Shown: positions 17,419 through 25,809 of the stretch, piece by piece | Layout of the letters: each line of letters begins with the position of its first letter | Position numbering within the stretch: the stretch's first letter is position 1 | Assembly (NCBI GenBank): GCA_017411325.1 | Contig: JAFQQJ010000011.1 | Location: 62,001 to 126,000 of the forward strand | DNA: 64,000 nt | Direction of reading: 5' to 3' | DNA from: Clostridia bacterium | GTDB taxonomy: Bacteria; Bacillota; Clostridia; CAKSNL01; HGM11501 | Position numbers and translations under genes: made by a program | The notes under the pieces: model-generated | The model's input: the letters and a program-made list of their open reading frames with translations, nothing else | Told to the model about the DNA's origin: nothing | Databases searched by the model: none

Positions 17419-18273
17419 TCATAAATTAATTGTTTCGCCTGACTTTACCGACAGGGTTTTACCGTCAATATTAAGCCATATTTCTTTTAATGTCGGATTA
17501 TATATCTTTCGTCCGTCAGCACTTGTAACAAGGGAATTATATGCTTTCACATAGTCGTATATTTCAATGTTGGTTGCATACCAGGTGTCAACCTTACCCG
17601 AGATTTCACTGCAGAATTTTTCAATTAAGTTCCAGCCGTCGTCCTTGTCAAATTCATAGGTGTGCCCCCAGAGATAGAAGAGCCTCGGATACATCGCAGA
17701 TGAATAAAGGCGTGTTTCATCAATTTCAAGAAATTTTTTCACCATATCAAAAAGTGCCGGATTTCCATGATGTGCCGTGGGCATCCATGAAAGAAAATCG
17801 GAAGGAAGCATAAAGCCGTCATTGTCAGCGCCAAGGGTACGGGAATATACAACGCCCATACTCTCTATTAAAGTGCGCAGCGTTTCATAGTCGTTTCCGT
17901 TGTGCATTGCTTTTACTCCCGAATCGGGGTATGCCATACCGCGGATTATCATATCAAAGGTCGCTTCAAGCTCCTTACGGCATTCCAAAATATCCGTAAT
18001 TGCAAATACAGGTTTAAATCCGGCACCGGGTGCCATATGATTTTTCCCGTGAAGGGCAACCTCGTGTCCCTTACCAAGAATATGCTCCTTTATTTCTTCA
18101 ACCGTAATTCTGTTAGACAGCCCCAAAAATCCGCTGTTTATATTAAAGGTACCCTTTAAGTTATAGCGGTCTAAAATTTCGGCAAAACGCAAATCCTGCC
18201 TTACGCCATCATCATAGCTGAATGTAACTGCCTTCAATTTTCCGCCGGGGTATCTCATAAATACATATCTCAT
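17419..18273 (-). CDS. Polysaccharide deacetylase-like (NodB fold) protein
   Basis: A 284-residue protein with a NodB/CE4-type core. The first metal/base motif is AVTFSYDDGVRQD (near residue 15), and the His motif is represented by EVALHGKNHMAPG (near 72) rather than the usual HSxxHP. The later GMAYPDSGVK resembles the CE4 FRxPxG region. No signal peptide, unlike peptidoglycan deacetylases, so it probably acts on a cytoplasmic amino- or acyl-sugar. First gene of its operon, with GGGAGGG before ATG 18273 and a consensus promoter. Confidence 0.82.
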   Translation of the reverse strand: MRYVFMRYPGGKLKAVTFSYDDGVRQDLRFAEILDRYNLKGTFNINSGFLGLSNRITVEEIKEHILGKGHEVALHGKNHMAPGAGFKPVFAITDILECRKELEATFDMIIRGMAYPDSGVKAMHNGNDYETLRTLIESMGVVYSRTLGADNDGFMLPSDFLSWMPTAHHGNPALFDMVKKFLEIDETRLYSSAMYPRLFYLWGHTYEFDKDDGWNLIEKFCSEISGKVDTWYATNIEIYDYVKAYNSLVTSADGRKIYNPTLKEIWLNIDGKTLSVKSGETINL

Positions 18274-18308
18274 AAAAAAATCCCTCCCAAAAGTAATTAA
18301 GCAAAGAC

Positions 18309-18337
18309 ATTATACTACTTATTTGCGTTAAAATCAA
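18309..18337 (-). promoter_or_regulatory. Sigma-A promoter of the deacetylase/EEP/PHP/lipoprotein operon
   Basis: Minus-strand TTGATT (18332-18337), 17-bp spacer, TATAAT (18309-18314). It begins only 12 bp after the stop codon of the upstream kinase gene, with no terminator between them. Confidence 0.82.
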
Positions 18338-18349
18338 TAAGCTTTTTTG

Positions 18350-19246
18350 TCATTTTTGTTTCGCGGAAAGTGCTTTTATAACCTCTTCTCTTTCGGGAAC
18401 AGAAGGAGCCGCACCTTTTCTTGATACGGCTATCGCCGACGCCATTGATGAGGTTTCAAGCACTGTTTTTATATCTTCGCCGTCAGCGATTCCCTTTATA
18501 AAATAACCGGTAAATGTATCTCCCGCCGCTGTAGTGTCAACTGCATTCACCCGGAAGATATCCTGATGAACCTCGGTTTCTCCGTCAGAATAAATGCATC
18601 CGTTTTTCCCCAGGGTAAGCATTATTTTAAGCTTGGGGTACTTATTTTTTATAAAAGAAAGGCTTTCCTTCGGACAGCTCTTCCCCGTAATCGCCTCTGC
18701 CTCTACCTCGTTTAAGATGATGTATGAAAGATGATTAAAATCAACCTCTGATATTTTTTCATTGAACGGAGAAGGATTTAATATAATGCACATATTTTTC
18801 TTATATGCCTCTCTTACTATATAAGAAATGTTATTTATCTCGTTTTGTAAAAGAAGGATATCCCCTTCCCGAAAATTTTCAAGAACACAGTCTATATATT
18901 CTTCCGATATCATATTATTTGAGCCCGGATAGAGGAAAATTGAGTTTTCCCCGTCCTTATTTACCTGAATAATGGCGTGTCCGTTTTTTACATCAAGCTT
19001 TTTAAGGTATGATAAATCCACTCCGCTTTCAGATAAAATGTCCGTGAGTATCTTACTGTCACTTCCCACTACCCCCGCGTGATACACCTTTGCGCCCGCT
19101 CTTGCAAGGGCAATCGACTGATTAAGCCCCTTTCCGCCGGGGAATATATTAAGTGCATCACTCATCTCGGTTTCGCCGGGCACGACAATATGATCAAGTG
19201 AATAAACATAATCTATGTTACACGATCCGAAATTAAGGATTTTCAT
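18350..19246 (-). CDS. PfkB-family carbohydrate kinase (ribokinase-like)
   Basis: A 298-residue cytoplasmic sugar kinase. The substrate-binding motif GGKGLNQSIALARAGA lies at about residues 40-55 and the anion-hole/catalytic motif DTTAAGDTFTGYF near 247, with the catalytic Asp in AAGD. The N-terminus MKILNFGSCNIDYVYSLDHI fits RbsK-like kinases; ribose or another pentose/deoxysugar is plausible but unproven. ATG 19246 has GAGGTG at good spacing, preferred over 19339. Single gene with its own promoter. Its end abuts the promoter of the deacetylase operon, so readthrough could co-express them. Confidence 0.9.
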   Translation of the reverse strand: MKILNFGSCNIDYVYSLDHIVVPGETEMSDALNIFPGGKGLNQSIALARAGAKVYHAGVVGSDSKILTDILSESGVDLSYLKKLDVKNGHAIIQVNKDGENSIFLYPGSNNMISEEYIDCVLENFREGDILLLQNEINNISYIVREAYKKNMCIILNPSPFNEKISEVDFNHLSYIILNEVEAEAITGKSCPKESLSFIKNKYPKLKIMLTLGKNGCIYSDGETEVHQDIFRVNAVDTTAAGDTFTGYFIKGIADGEDIKTVLETSSMASAIAVSRKGAAPSVPEREEVIKALSAKQK

Positions 19247-19265
19247 AACAATCACCTCATAATTA

Positions 19266-19293
19266 AGTATATCACGAATAGAAATTTTAGCAA
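19266..19293 (-). promoter_or_regulatory. Promoter of the PfkB kinase gene
   Basis: Minus-strand TTGCTA (19288-19293), 16-bp spacer, TATACT (19266-19271). Confidence 0.65.
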
Positions 19294-19303
19294 GAGTTTT
19301 CGT

Positions 19304-19335
19304 AAAAAAGGAAGTGATAAAATCACTTCCTTTTT
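19304..19335 (-). terminator. Terminator after the 19.4 kb phosphoesterase gene
   Basis: Stem AAAAAGGAAGTGA/TCACTTCCTTTTT with a 5-nt loop. Confidence 0.85.
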
Positions 19336-19352
19336 GCAAAATATTATTTTTG

Positions 19353-20462
19353 TTATCTTAAATATACGGTATATTCCTGCAGTTTATCTTTGTAATTGTA
19401 TTCCTCATGGGTACCTGTGTTTCTGATATGAAAAACCACGCGGTCGGAATATACTTCAAAAACCAGATACTGTGCCAGTTTGGGCGTTCCGGTGGGCACA
19501 AAATATTTAAGCTCGTCTTCTCCGCCGTAGCCCGTCAAGCCGTCTTCCTCATAAAGACTTCTGTCAAAGGGGCGAAGTCCTCCCATATGCACAAAGGTAA
19601 ATTCATAGTCTTTATCCTTGGAATCTGTCGCGGTAAGGTTCATATCAACAGGAAGATTATCCTTATTTATGTGTAAAATTGCACCTGATGAAAACTTCTT
19701 ATAGCAGGACCTTTCCCCGTGAACGTGACCGTAAAGATAAAATGCGTTTTTATGCCCTTTGAATATATCGTAAAACAATGCGGTACTTCCGTTTACCATT
19801 GTTTCTGTAAGCGTACCGTCATTGTAATAATATATCGCCGACAAATGTCCCACAACGAAAACAGGCTTTTTTCCGTCGGGATCAATTTCATCCATTTTAT
19901 TCTTAACCCAGACAAGAGTTTCGTCGCTGTAGCTTCCCTCGTGAGAATTAAACGCCGTGTTGGGATCGATATTTATGCCGATAAAATCAAGACCGTTTAC
20001 CACATAATGGAATGCGCCCCAGTAAAGCTCTCCGGGCTTTTCAACGGATTTCAGAATGATTTTCTCATTATCGGGAAGGTTCCCGAATGCATTATCCATC
20101 AAGTCATAGAAATCTGTGGTGTTATAGGGCTCATTTTCCTCGGTAGCAATATCACCGAGAATCATATCGTTATTTCCCGCAACGTACATTACCTTGCCGT
20201 CCTTTGCACTTTCGGCAACGCACGCGTGCAGCTTCGCCTTAAGATCGAGAAAGTTTTTCTTGGGCCATGCGCAGGATTTATTCCAGTAAGGATAATCCGA
20301 TACATTGTCGCCGCCGATTAAAGCTATATCAGCCTTACCGAATTCTTCCATTGCAAGCTCTTTAGCTTTGATGAGTGAGCTTCTTACTGTTGTAGGATAG
20401 TCAAGCATCGCCTGCTGATTGTGTATGTCTGTATAACAAAAACCTGTCAGAATTTTTTCCAT
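19353..20462 (-). CDS. Calcineurin-like metallophosphoesterase
   Basis: A 369-residue phosphoesterase with motifs CYTDIHNQQ, LIGGDNVSD, VAGNNDMILG (Asn in place of the usual His: GNND, not GNHD), FVVGHLSAIYYY and YLYGHVHGERS. The GNND substitution may alter the metal site but is found in related families. No signal peptide; substrate unknown. It follows the SLH-protein gene by 29 bp, without a promoter of its own visible, so the two are probably co-transcribed from 21.9 kb. It differs from the phosphoesterase at 12.8-13.8 kb in sequence and motif spacing. Confidence 0.86.
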   Translation of the reverse strand: MEKILTGFCYTDIHNQQAMLDYPTTVRSSLIKAKELAMEEFGKADIALIGGDNVSDYPYWNKSCAWPKKNFLDLKAKLHACVAESAKDGKVMYVAGNNDMILGDIATEENEPYNTTDFYDLMDNAFGNLPDNEKIILKSVEKPGELYWGAFHYVVNGLDFIGINIDPNTAFNSHEGSYSDETLVWVKNKMDEIDPDGKKPVFVVGHLSAIYYYNDGTLTETMVNGSTALFYDIFKGHKNAFYLYGHVHGERSCYKKFSSGAILHINKDNLPVDMNLTATDSKDKDYEFTFVHMGGLRPFDRSLYEEDGLTGYGGEDELKYFVPTGTPKLAQYLVFEVYSDRVVFHIRNTGTHEEYNYKDKLQEYTVYLR

Positions 20463-20491
20463 TGTCGTTCCTCCTGCATGAAAAGCTTATA

Positions 20492-21853
20492 TTATTTAAC
20501 TATATCAACTTCACATTTAACCGTAACCTTCGGGGCTTTGATTCTGTCAAATATAATCATCCAGCTACCGGCATCATCCGTCATCTTTTCAATATACATA
20601 CCTGTGACTGCAACGGAAATTTCTCCGTTTTCAAGTGCTTTTTTATCCTCATCAGACCAGTTTTTCAAATTTGCACGGTATTTAGCTGTTGTTCCGTTAT
20701 GGTTAAAGAAGGTGTCCTCATCAACAACGGTTCCGTCTTTTCTTGTGAAAATAAATCCCATATAGCCTTTATCTGTTCCGACAAGGTTAAGGTCTATTTC
20801 GTCATCGTTTACAACCCACGCCCCGGTAATTTCAATATCCTTTTCTGTGGGTGTAATCGCTATGTCCGATTCCCAGTAAGCAGGTGCATAGCCCTCGGCA
20901 CCATTTGCAATTACTTTAATGGCATTGTACTCATTGCCGGGCACAAATATCCCGGGGTTATCCAGACGGTAATATGCAGTTGCATTGTCCAAAGCGATGC
21001 TGCGATGAACCGCAATCTCCGGATTGTTTTTATTGAAAATCAGTGCTTCATAGCTTACAATTCCCGTTTTATCTTCGGGCTCTGTAAGCGTCATTTTCAC
21101 ATACACGCCGCGTTGTTCAAATGTAACGCCCGTAACAGGAGCAACCGTCTTGACACTTTCGGAAGCAGAAGGCTCCGCAATAAGTCCTGCTGCTTTTAAC
21201 AAGCTTGACTCTCCGGTGCTTTCAAGCTGTTCTTTAGAGAAAACTCCTTCGGCAAAGAGTTTGCTGACCAAAGTATCTTCTCCGCCTTTTATTTTCTGGT
21301 AAAGCGCATTACGGAAAATAAGCGCCGCATCTTTTCTTGTAAACAGGGCATTTGTTTCTTCAGTATACTGTCCTTCGGTCATTCCGAGGCTGTCTGACAG
21401 TACCCATGCCGCATTCCACGTAAAGTCTCCGTTTTTATCGTCGTGCCCGAGAGCGCGCAGAACAAGAGTAAGATACTCTGTCGCGGAAATAGGATTACCT
21501 GAACCAAAGCTTGTCTCTCCGATTCCGTTTACAAGTCCGTTGTTATATGCATAGCTGACATAAGGCTTTGCCCAATCGGCAACATCAGTAAAAGGTATTT
21601 CCAAAACATTATTTTTAGCTTCAGTTTCTTTGCCTAAAAGTCTTACAAGCAAAACAGCAGCTTCCTGCCTTGAAAGCTTGTTCTCCAGCCCGAAAACAGG
21701 ATTTCCTTCCTCATCAGTTCCCGTTCCGCTGAAAAGCCCAAGCTTATAAAGCACATAGGCATACTCTGTTTCATCAGTGCTTTCCGCCATACAGACGGTA
21801 AAGCTACCGACCGTCATAAGTACAGCCATTAATAATGCCAAAAGTTTTTTCAT
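20492..21853 (-). CDS. Secreted S-layer homology (SLH) domain protein
   Basis: A 453-residue exported protein. Signal peptide MKKLLALLMAVLMTVGSFTV, then SLH-type repeats over about residues 25-190 (ENKLSRQEAAVLLVRLLG; FTDVADWAKPYVSYAYNNGL; NPISATEYLTLVLRALG; ALFTRKDAALIFRNAL). These modules bind pyruvylated or similar secondary wall polymers. The C-terminal 250 residues look like two beta-sandwich domains of unknown function. ATG 21853 has AGAGGTGA upstream, preferred over 21925. First gene of a two-gene unit with the phosphoesterase at 19.4 kb. Confidence 0.87.
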   Translation of the reverse strand: MKKLLALLMAVLMTVGSFTVCMAESTDETEYAYVLYKLGLFSGTGTDEEGNPVFGLENKLSRQEAAVLLVRLLGKETEAKNNVLEIPFTDVADWAKPYVSYAYNNGLVNGIGETSFGSGNPISATEYLTLVLRALGHDDKNGDFTWNAAWVLSDSLGMTEGQYTEETNALFTRKDAALIFRNALYQKIKGGEDTLVSKLFAEGVFSKEQLESTGESSLLKAAGLIAEPSASESVKTVAPVTGVTFEQRGVYVKMTLTEPEDKTGIVSYEALIFNKNNPEIAVHRSIALDNATAYYRLDNPGIFVPGNEYNAIKVIANGAEGYAPAYWESDIAITPTEKDIEITGAWVVNDDEIDLNLVGTDKGYMGFIFTRKDGTVVDEDTFFNHNGTTAKYRANLKNWSDEDKKALENGEISVAVTGMYIEKMTDDAGSWMIIFDRIKAPKVTVKCEVDIVK

Positions 21854-21871
21854 AAAAATCACCTCTGAAAC

Positions 21872-21900
21872 ATTATAGCACTTATTATGCTTATTGTAAA
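21872..21900 (-). promoter_or_regulatory. Sigma-A promoter of the SLH-protein gene
   Basis: Minus-strand TTTACA (21895-21900), 17-bp spacer, TATAAT (21872-21877). Confidence 0.8.
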
Positions 21901-22021
21901 GTAGAAATAAGCTTTGCGTATGCAAAGCAACCTTACCCGCCTCCTTGTCACTATTATTTGTTACTTTTCAAAAATCGACAAGCCTTTTCAGGGAAGAGTG
22001 AATAATGAAGAGGTAATAAGG

Positions 22022-22083
22022 AAAATCGACAAGATTCTGTAACAACCTTGTCGATTTTTGGAAGAGCCGAATGATTTAGATGC
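22022..22083 (-). terminator. Terminator after the TetR gene, with the shared CATCTAAA motif
   Basis: Stem AAAATCGACAAG (22022-22033) pairs with CTTGTCGATTTTT near 22048-22060. On its TetR side lies GCATCTAAATCATTCGG (minus strand, 22067-22083), a motif found again at several other intergenic sites. The arm sequence AAAATCGACAAG also occurs as a direct copy near 21970. Confidence 0.65.
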
Positions 22084-22672
22084 TCTCTTTTTTCATCCCA
22101 AATATACATTCGTAAATAATTCGAGATACTTCTCCAATAGTCTTTTCGCATCCATCTTTTAACCACTCTGTTACAACGGCAGTTATTCCGTTAAGATAAA
22201 ACATCATAGCATATTTTCTGTCGGCAACTGGATAATTGAACCTTTCTAAAATAGGATTGAAAACATTCTCATAGAGCCTTTGAAATATCTCATTAAAACC
22301 AAATGAATCTGCATGTAATAGAGCAGTAGAAAACACAAGCCTATTTTCTTTAATGTATGACAAATACGGATGTAAATATTCATCTGAAATGAAATTCAGT
22401 TCGTCAAGTGAGCTTTCCATAAGCTTTTTTACTATGCTCTTTCGTTCATCATCAAAATATGCCATGAAACCATCAAGCAGAAATCTTGCTGTCTCATTCA
22501 GTAAATCAACCATATTCTCATAATGTAAATAAAACGTAGAACGATTAACATTTGCCTTTTTACAAATTTCGCTGATTGTTATATATTCAAAAGATTTTTC
22601 TTCAAGAAGGGATATAAGTGCCTTGTCCATCTTTTTGGCAGTATTAAAATATTTGCTCTCTGATTTATTCAA
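22076..22672 (-). CDS. TetR-family transcriptional regulator
   Basis: A 198-residue regulator. The N-terminal TetR DNA-binding domain is clear (FEYITISEICKKANVNRSTF, then YLHYENMVDLL), and the C-terminal ligand domain resembles the TetR_C type found in DhaS-like proteins (FYLNGITAVVTEWLKDG near residue 170). Start: GGAGGGG lies about 6 nt before TTG 22672, whereas the GTG at 22678 overlaps that site, so TTG is preferred. It follows a small membrane-protein gene by about 20 bp and probably controls that pair. The stop codon is embedded in the conserved CATCTAAA motif. Confidence 0.85.
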   Translation of the reverse strand: MNKSESKYFNTAKKMDKALISLLEEKSFEYITISEICKKANVNRSTFYLHYENMVDLLNETARFLLDGFMAYFDDERKSIVKKLMESSLDELNFISDEYLHPYLSYIKENRLVFSTALLHADSFGFNEIFQRLYENVFNPILERFNYPVADRKYAMMFYLNGITAVVTEWLKDGCEKTIGEVSRIIYECIFGMKKESI

Positions 22673-22692
22673 AGCCACCCCTCCTTTTCATT

Positions 22693-23046
22693 TTATTTTT
22701 CTTCGCTGATTTCACGAGCAAGTTCAACAATTTCATAAGCATATTTTGCTTTGTCTCTTTCAAGCATCCTTTTATAAATAGGATAGTTAATTCCACAAAG
22801 AACAAATCCTATAATGCCTATAACAATTCCTGCAACCATTGACACAACTCCACTACCGATTGCCTGCATAGCAAGACTCATACCTGTGCCAACAATGAGT
22901 GCGGATATAATCCCAAATGTGTAAGTAAAAATTGTTGCCGGAAGTTTAGCCTTTTTGTCAAGCTTTTTCAGGGCAACTATTTTTGAATTGTCCTTTGGTG
23001 CATAGTCCTTTGCAATTGCTTCCGCTAAAATTTTGTCTGTGTTCAT
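22693..23046 (-). CDS. Small two-helix membrane protein of unknown function
   Basis: A 117-residue protein with a charged N-terminus (MNTDKILAEAIAKDYAPKDN), two hydrophobic helices at about residues 37-60 and 66-90, and a charged C-terminal tail (YEIVELAREISEEK). I recognise the type from gut Clostridia, where it commonly sits beside a TetR gene, but no function is established. ATG 23046 has GGAGG upstream. It precedes the TetR gene in the same transcript, so TetR probably autoregulates the pair. Confidence 0.75.
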   Translation of the reverse strand: MNTDKILAEAIAKDYAPKDNSKIVALKKLDKKAKLPATIFTYTFGIISALIVGTGMSLAMQAIGSGVVSMVAGIVIGIIGFVLCGINYPIYKRMLERDKAKYAYEIVELAREISEEK

Positions 23047-23076
23047 TTTTAATCCTCCTTTTTAATTTACACTTTA

Positions 23077-23131
23077 ATTATAAAGAAAATAAAGATTAAA
23101 ATGAACAACACAATTTAAGGTATTTGTTGTA
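23077..23131 (-). promoter_or_regulatory. Putative promoter and operator of the membrane-protein/TetR pair
   Basis: Minus-strand TATAAT at 23077-23082, with a poor -35. Upstream, ACAACA and TGTTGT arms (about 23104-23131) form a dyad that could bind TetR. Low certainty. Confidence 0.35.
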
Positions 23132-23318
23132 TTAAAAATTTTTTACACCTATATATTATCATAAAATGCATCTGTTTTCAAGATTGTAGGAAACGACCTA
23201 TGTGTCGTTCCGACAGCCGCACACATTTAGCTGTAAAACGTGCCGTCGAACAAGCTCAATACAGAAAGCCGCCAATAAAAAAACAAATCTGATATAACAT
23301 CAAAGATACTATATGTAA

Positions 23319-24614
23319 TCAGTCTAAAATTGCACCTTTTTCTCTGAGAATCGTCTGCAGCTTATCAATATTGATGTTTTCCGGTGTACAACCGTTGGTT
23401 ACAGCCAATGCAGCAGCAACGCCTGCCGCCTGCCCCATTGCCATTGCACAGGGCATACAGCGGAGGCCACCCGCCGCCTGCGATTCACAGGAGATTGTTT
23501 TGCCCGCGACGATTAAATTATCACACCCCTCCGGAATAAGACTTCTGTAAGGGATATAGTATCTTTCTGCAACTTCAATTTTGAAATTACCGGATTCCTT
23601 CTCGTTTCTGGGATGAACATCCATTCCATATCCATAGGTTGCTATGCGGTCGCTGAATTTTGTTCCGTTTACAATATCATCCACCGTAATTTTGTATTTT
23701 CCTGCAATATGACGGCTTTCGCGCACTCCGAGAACCGGTGCAACCTGCGCAATTTTCGCATTTTCAAACCCTTGTGTCTGATTGCAAAGCACTTTATAGG
23801 CATCTAAAACCTGTTCTCGTGCTTTTATATGCGCGTTCGTCATACTCTCTGAGTTAGTTGCATCCACATCAAATACGCGATAATGATTAACCTTGTACTT
23901 TCCTTCTACAGGAGTTTTGTACGCTTTGACTGGACCGTCAGGTCTTGCGCTTCTTGACATAAATCCTTCATCCTGAACATCGCTTACTTCAAACATCAAC
24001 GTAGCAGGTTGTGGCACACCGCTTTGTTCGTCACCCTTATAAGTATATACTCCCGCAGCAGCTGCAACATCGGCATTCCCCGTACAATCAAGATAAATTT
24101 CAGCATCAACTGCAACGAGTCCTTCAAGTGCCGAAAGAATGACTTCCTGTATTTTGCCGTTTTCGCAGATACAGTCCGCAAAGCGAGTGTACAGCATAAC
24201 ATCAGCCCCCGCATTCTGTGTCATTTTGTCAAGAACAAGCTGTAATGTAAATGAATCAAATGCAGTAACGTGACGGTGATATCTTTCAATAAATGATGTA
24301 TATATACTTGGTGAATCGAGTTCTTCAGGCTTATATACCGCGTTATATTCTGACAATTTATCAACTATTTTTCTAAAAAGCCCTCCAACCACAGGAATAT
24401 TGCCATCCCGGTCATAGCATGTCATAAAAGGACCTACCAAACCCGATGTTGCCATACCGCCAAGCATTCCGGTTGACTCAACAAGCAATACATTCTTTTT
24501 TAACAGAGCAGCTTCTATAGCTGCACACACCCCGGAAGGTCCGCCTCCCAAAACAACAACATCAAAATGTCCGTAATACGGTATTTCTTTGGTGTATCGA
24601 ATTCTTTTTCCCAT
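23319..24614 (-). CDS. FAD-dependent oxidoreductase (FAD_oxidored family)
   Basis: A 431-residue flavoprotein. The Rossmann motif FDVVVLGGGPSGVCAAIEAA is at about residues 17-36, GMLGGMATSGLVGPFMTCYD follows, and the C-terminal FAD-binding block LIVAGKTISCESQAAGGLRC is near 370. It belongs to the same PF12831 group as the protein at 11.5-12.8 kb. The substrate is not known, but its partner in the operon is a GpsA-like dehydrogenase 3 bp upstream. Controlled by the DeoR-type operator region at 25.7 kb. Confidence 0.86.
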   Translation of the reverse strand: MGKRIRYTKEIPYYGHFDVVVLGGGPSGVCAAIEAALLKKNVLLVESTGMLGGMATSGLVGPFMTCYDRDGNIPVVGGLFRKIVDKLSEYNAVYKPEELDSPSIYTSFIERYHRHVTAFDSFTLQLVLDKMTQNAGADVMLYTRFADCICENGKIQEVILSALEGLVAVDAEIYLDCTGNADVAAAAGVYTYKGDEQSGVPQPATLMFEVSDVQDEGFMSRSARPDGPVKAYKTPVEGKYKVNHYRVFDVDATNSESMTNAHIKAREQVLDAYKVLCNQTQGFENAKIAQVAPVLGVRESRHIAGKYKITVDDIVNGTKFSDRIATYGYGMDVHPRNEKESGNFKIEVAERYYIPYRSLIPEGCDNLIVAGKTISCESQAAGGLRCMPCAMAMGQAAGVAAALAVTNGCTPENINIDKLQTILREKGAILD

Positions 24615-24617
24615 CTT

Positions 24618-25667
24618 TTAGACCTCTTTTACAAACGTGAATTTCTCCCACGGAATATTTACTTCTTTTTTATTGCTTATTATTTCATCAATATGAAGTA
24701 AAAGCGGAAAATCTTCTTTATTCAAAATACCTTTTTTGATATTTACCCTAACTGCTCTTGCAACTCTCTCAGCAACAACTAAAGATTCTAAAGTTACTCC
24801 GTTTAATTCAGCCTTTGCTTCGTCAATATTAAGCCCCTTGCCTAAAAGAATGCCGACAAGACGTGTGCGACCGCCATAAACCGTAACATAAAGATCCCCT
24901 ACACCGACACAGAGATTGTCAAGCGTTAAAGCATTCTGTAACTCAAGCAATTTATACATTTCCTTCGCTGCCTGACCAAATACTGCCGCCTGAGAGTTAA
25001 AATGAAGTTCATCATTTCCAAAGCTTTTCTGATTAAGTCCGATTGTGAGAGCAATACCAAGTGCATAACCGTTTTTCAGTGCAACTGCACTTTCTATACC
25101 TGTAACATCGGTTGTGATGCTTATATGGTAATAATCAGTCTGCATAAGTTCTTTAAGATACGTAAGGGTTTTAATGTCATCACCGCAAAAAGCAACCTCT
25201 GTCTGGTCGTGTGCCACAAGTTCATAACTTGTACAAGGACCTCCGATTGCGTTAAGAGACAGCTTCTTTCCAATCGACTCAAGCTTTTGTTTCCAAACAT
25301 CAGGATATGTCAGAAGCTTCCCGTCATCTGTATCCATAAGTCCTTTTGTTACTGTAAGAACAGGAACGCTATCGGGAATCACCGGAATCACTTCTTCTGC
25401 GAACCATTCTACTCCAAAACTACTCACACCACCAATAACAACATCCGTGCCATCAATAGCTTCTGCAAGCTGTTCTATCTGATAAAATTTTATCCCTGCA
25501 GGGAAATCCTTTTCAAACTTCGGATGCCTGTTGTTTTTTATACAACCATCAATAATTTCTCTGTCCAAATGTGTTCCTGCAACTCTTACCTCGTGTCCGT
25601 TTTCTCTTGCAGGGAACGCCAGTGCACTTCCCATCATTCCGGCCCCTACGATTGTTATAACCGCCAT
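24618..25667 (-). CDS. NAD(P)-dependent glycerol-3-phosphate dehydrogenase-like protein (GpsA family)
   Basis: A 349-residue dehydrogenase. N-terminal nucleotide-binding motif ITIVGAGMMGSALAFPAREN, GGPCTSYELVAHDQTEV where GpsA has SGPSFA, a likely catalytic Lys in SAVALKNGYALGIALTIG (near 200), and VGVGDLYVTVYGGRTRLVG matching the GpsA C-terminal GLGDL block. The divergence, plus the lack of lipid genes and pairing with an FAD oxidoreductase under DeoR control, suggests a catabolic sugar- or polyol-phosphate dehydrogenase rather than the lipid enzyme. ATG 25667 has AGGAGGT upstream. Confidence 0.8.
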   Translation of the reverse strand: MAVITIVGAGMMGSALAFPARENGHEVRVAGTHLDREIIDGCIKNNRHPKFEKDFPAGIKFYQIEQLAEAIDGTDVVIGGVSSFGVEWFAEEVIPVIPDSVPVLTVTKGLMDTDDGKLLTYPDVWKQKLESIGKKLSLNAIGGPCTSYELVAHDQTEVAFCGDDIKTLTYLKELMQTDYYHISITTDVTGIESAVALKNGYALGIALTIGLNQKSFGNDELHFNSQAAVFGQAAKEMYKLLELQNALTLDNLCVGVGDLYVTVYGGRTRLVGILLGKGLNIDEAKAELNGVTLESLVVAERVARAVRVNIKKGILNKEDFPLLLHIDEIISNKKEVNIPWEKFTFVKEV

Positions 25668-25681
25668 TTATAATTACCTCC

Positions 25682-25721
25682 TGAAAAGATTTGAAAATAC
25701 TTGAAACTTTTTGAAAATTCC
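25682..25721. promoter_or_regulatory. Four phased TGAAA repeats, likely DeoR operator
   Basis: TGAAA begins at 25682, 25692, 25702 and 25712: four copies at an exact 10-bp period, covering the leader immediately downstream of the predicted start of the dehydrogenase/FAD operon. On the other flank TTTCA recurs at 25781 and 25791 in inverted orientation with the same period. Repressor binding by the divergent DeoR protein is inferred. Confidence 0.6.
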
Positions 25722-25727
25722 TTTATA

Positions 25728-25756
25728 ATTATATTATCAAGTAAAGCAGAAGTCAA
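25728..25756 (-). promoter_or_regulatory. Sigma-A promoter of the GpsA-like/FAD oxidoreductase operon
   Basis: Minus-strand TTGACT (25751-25756), 17-bp spacer, TATAAT (25728-25733). Confidence 0.85.
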
Positions 25757-25809
25757 TCACTGGTGCTGATATTGAAATCTTTTCAAACTTTTTCACAAAG
25801 GAGCAAAAT

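Noticed and set aside
23132..23318. Possible small gene between the membrane protein and the FAD oxidoreductase
   Set aside because: No start with a ribosome site and no open frame of useful length; only a weak hairpin near 23186-23220.
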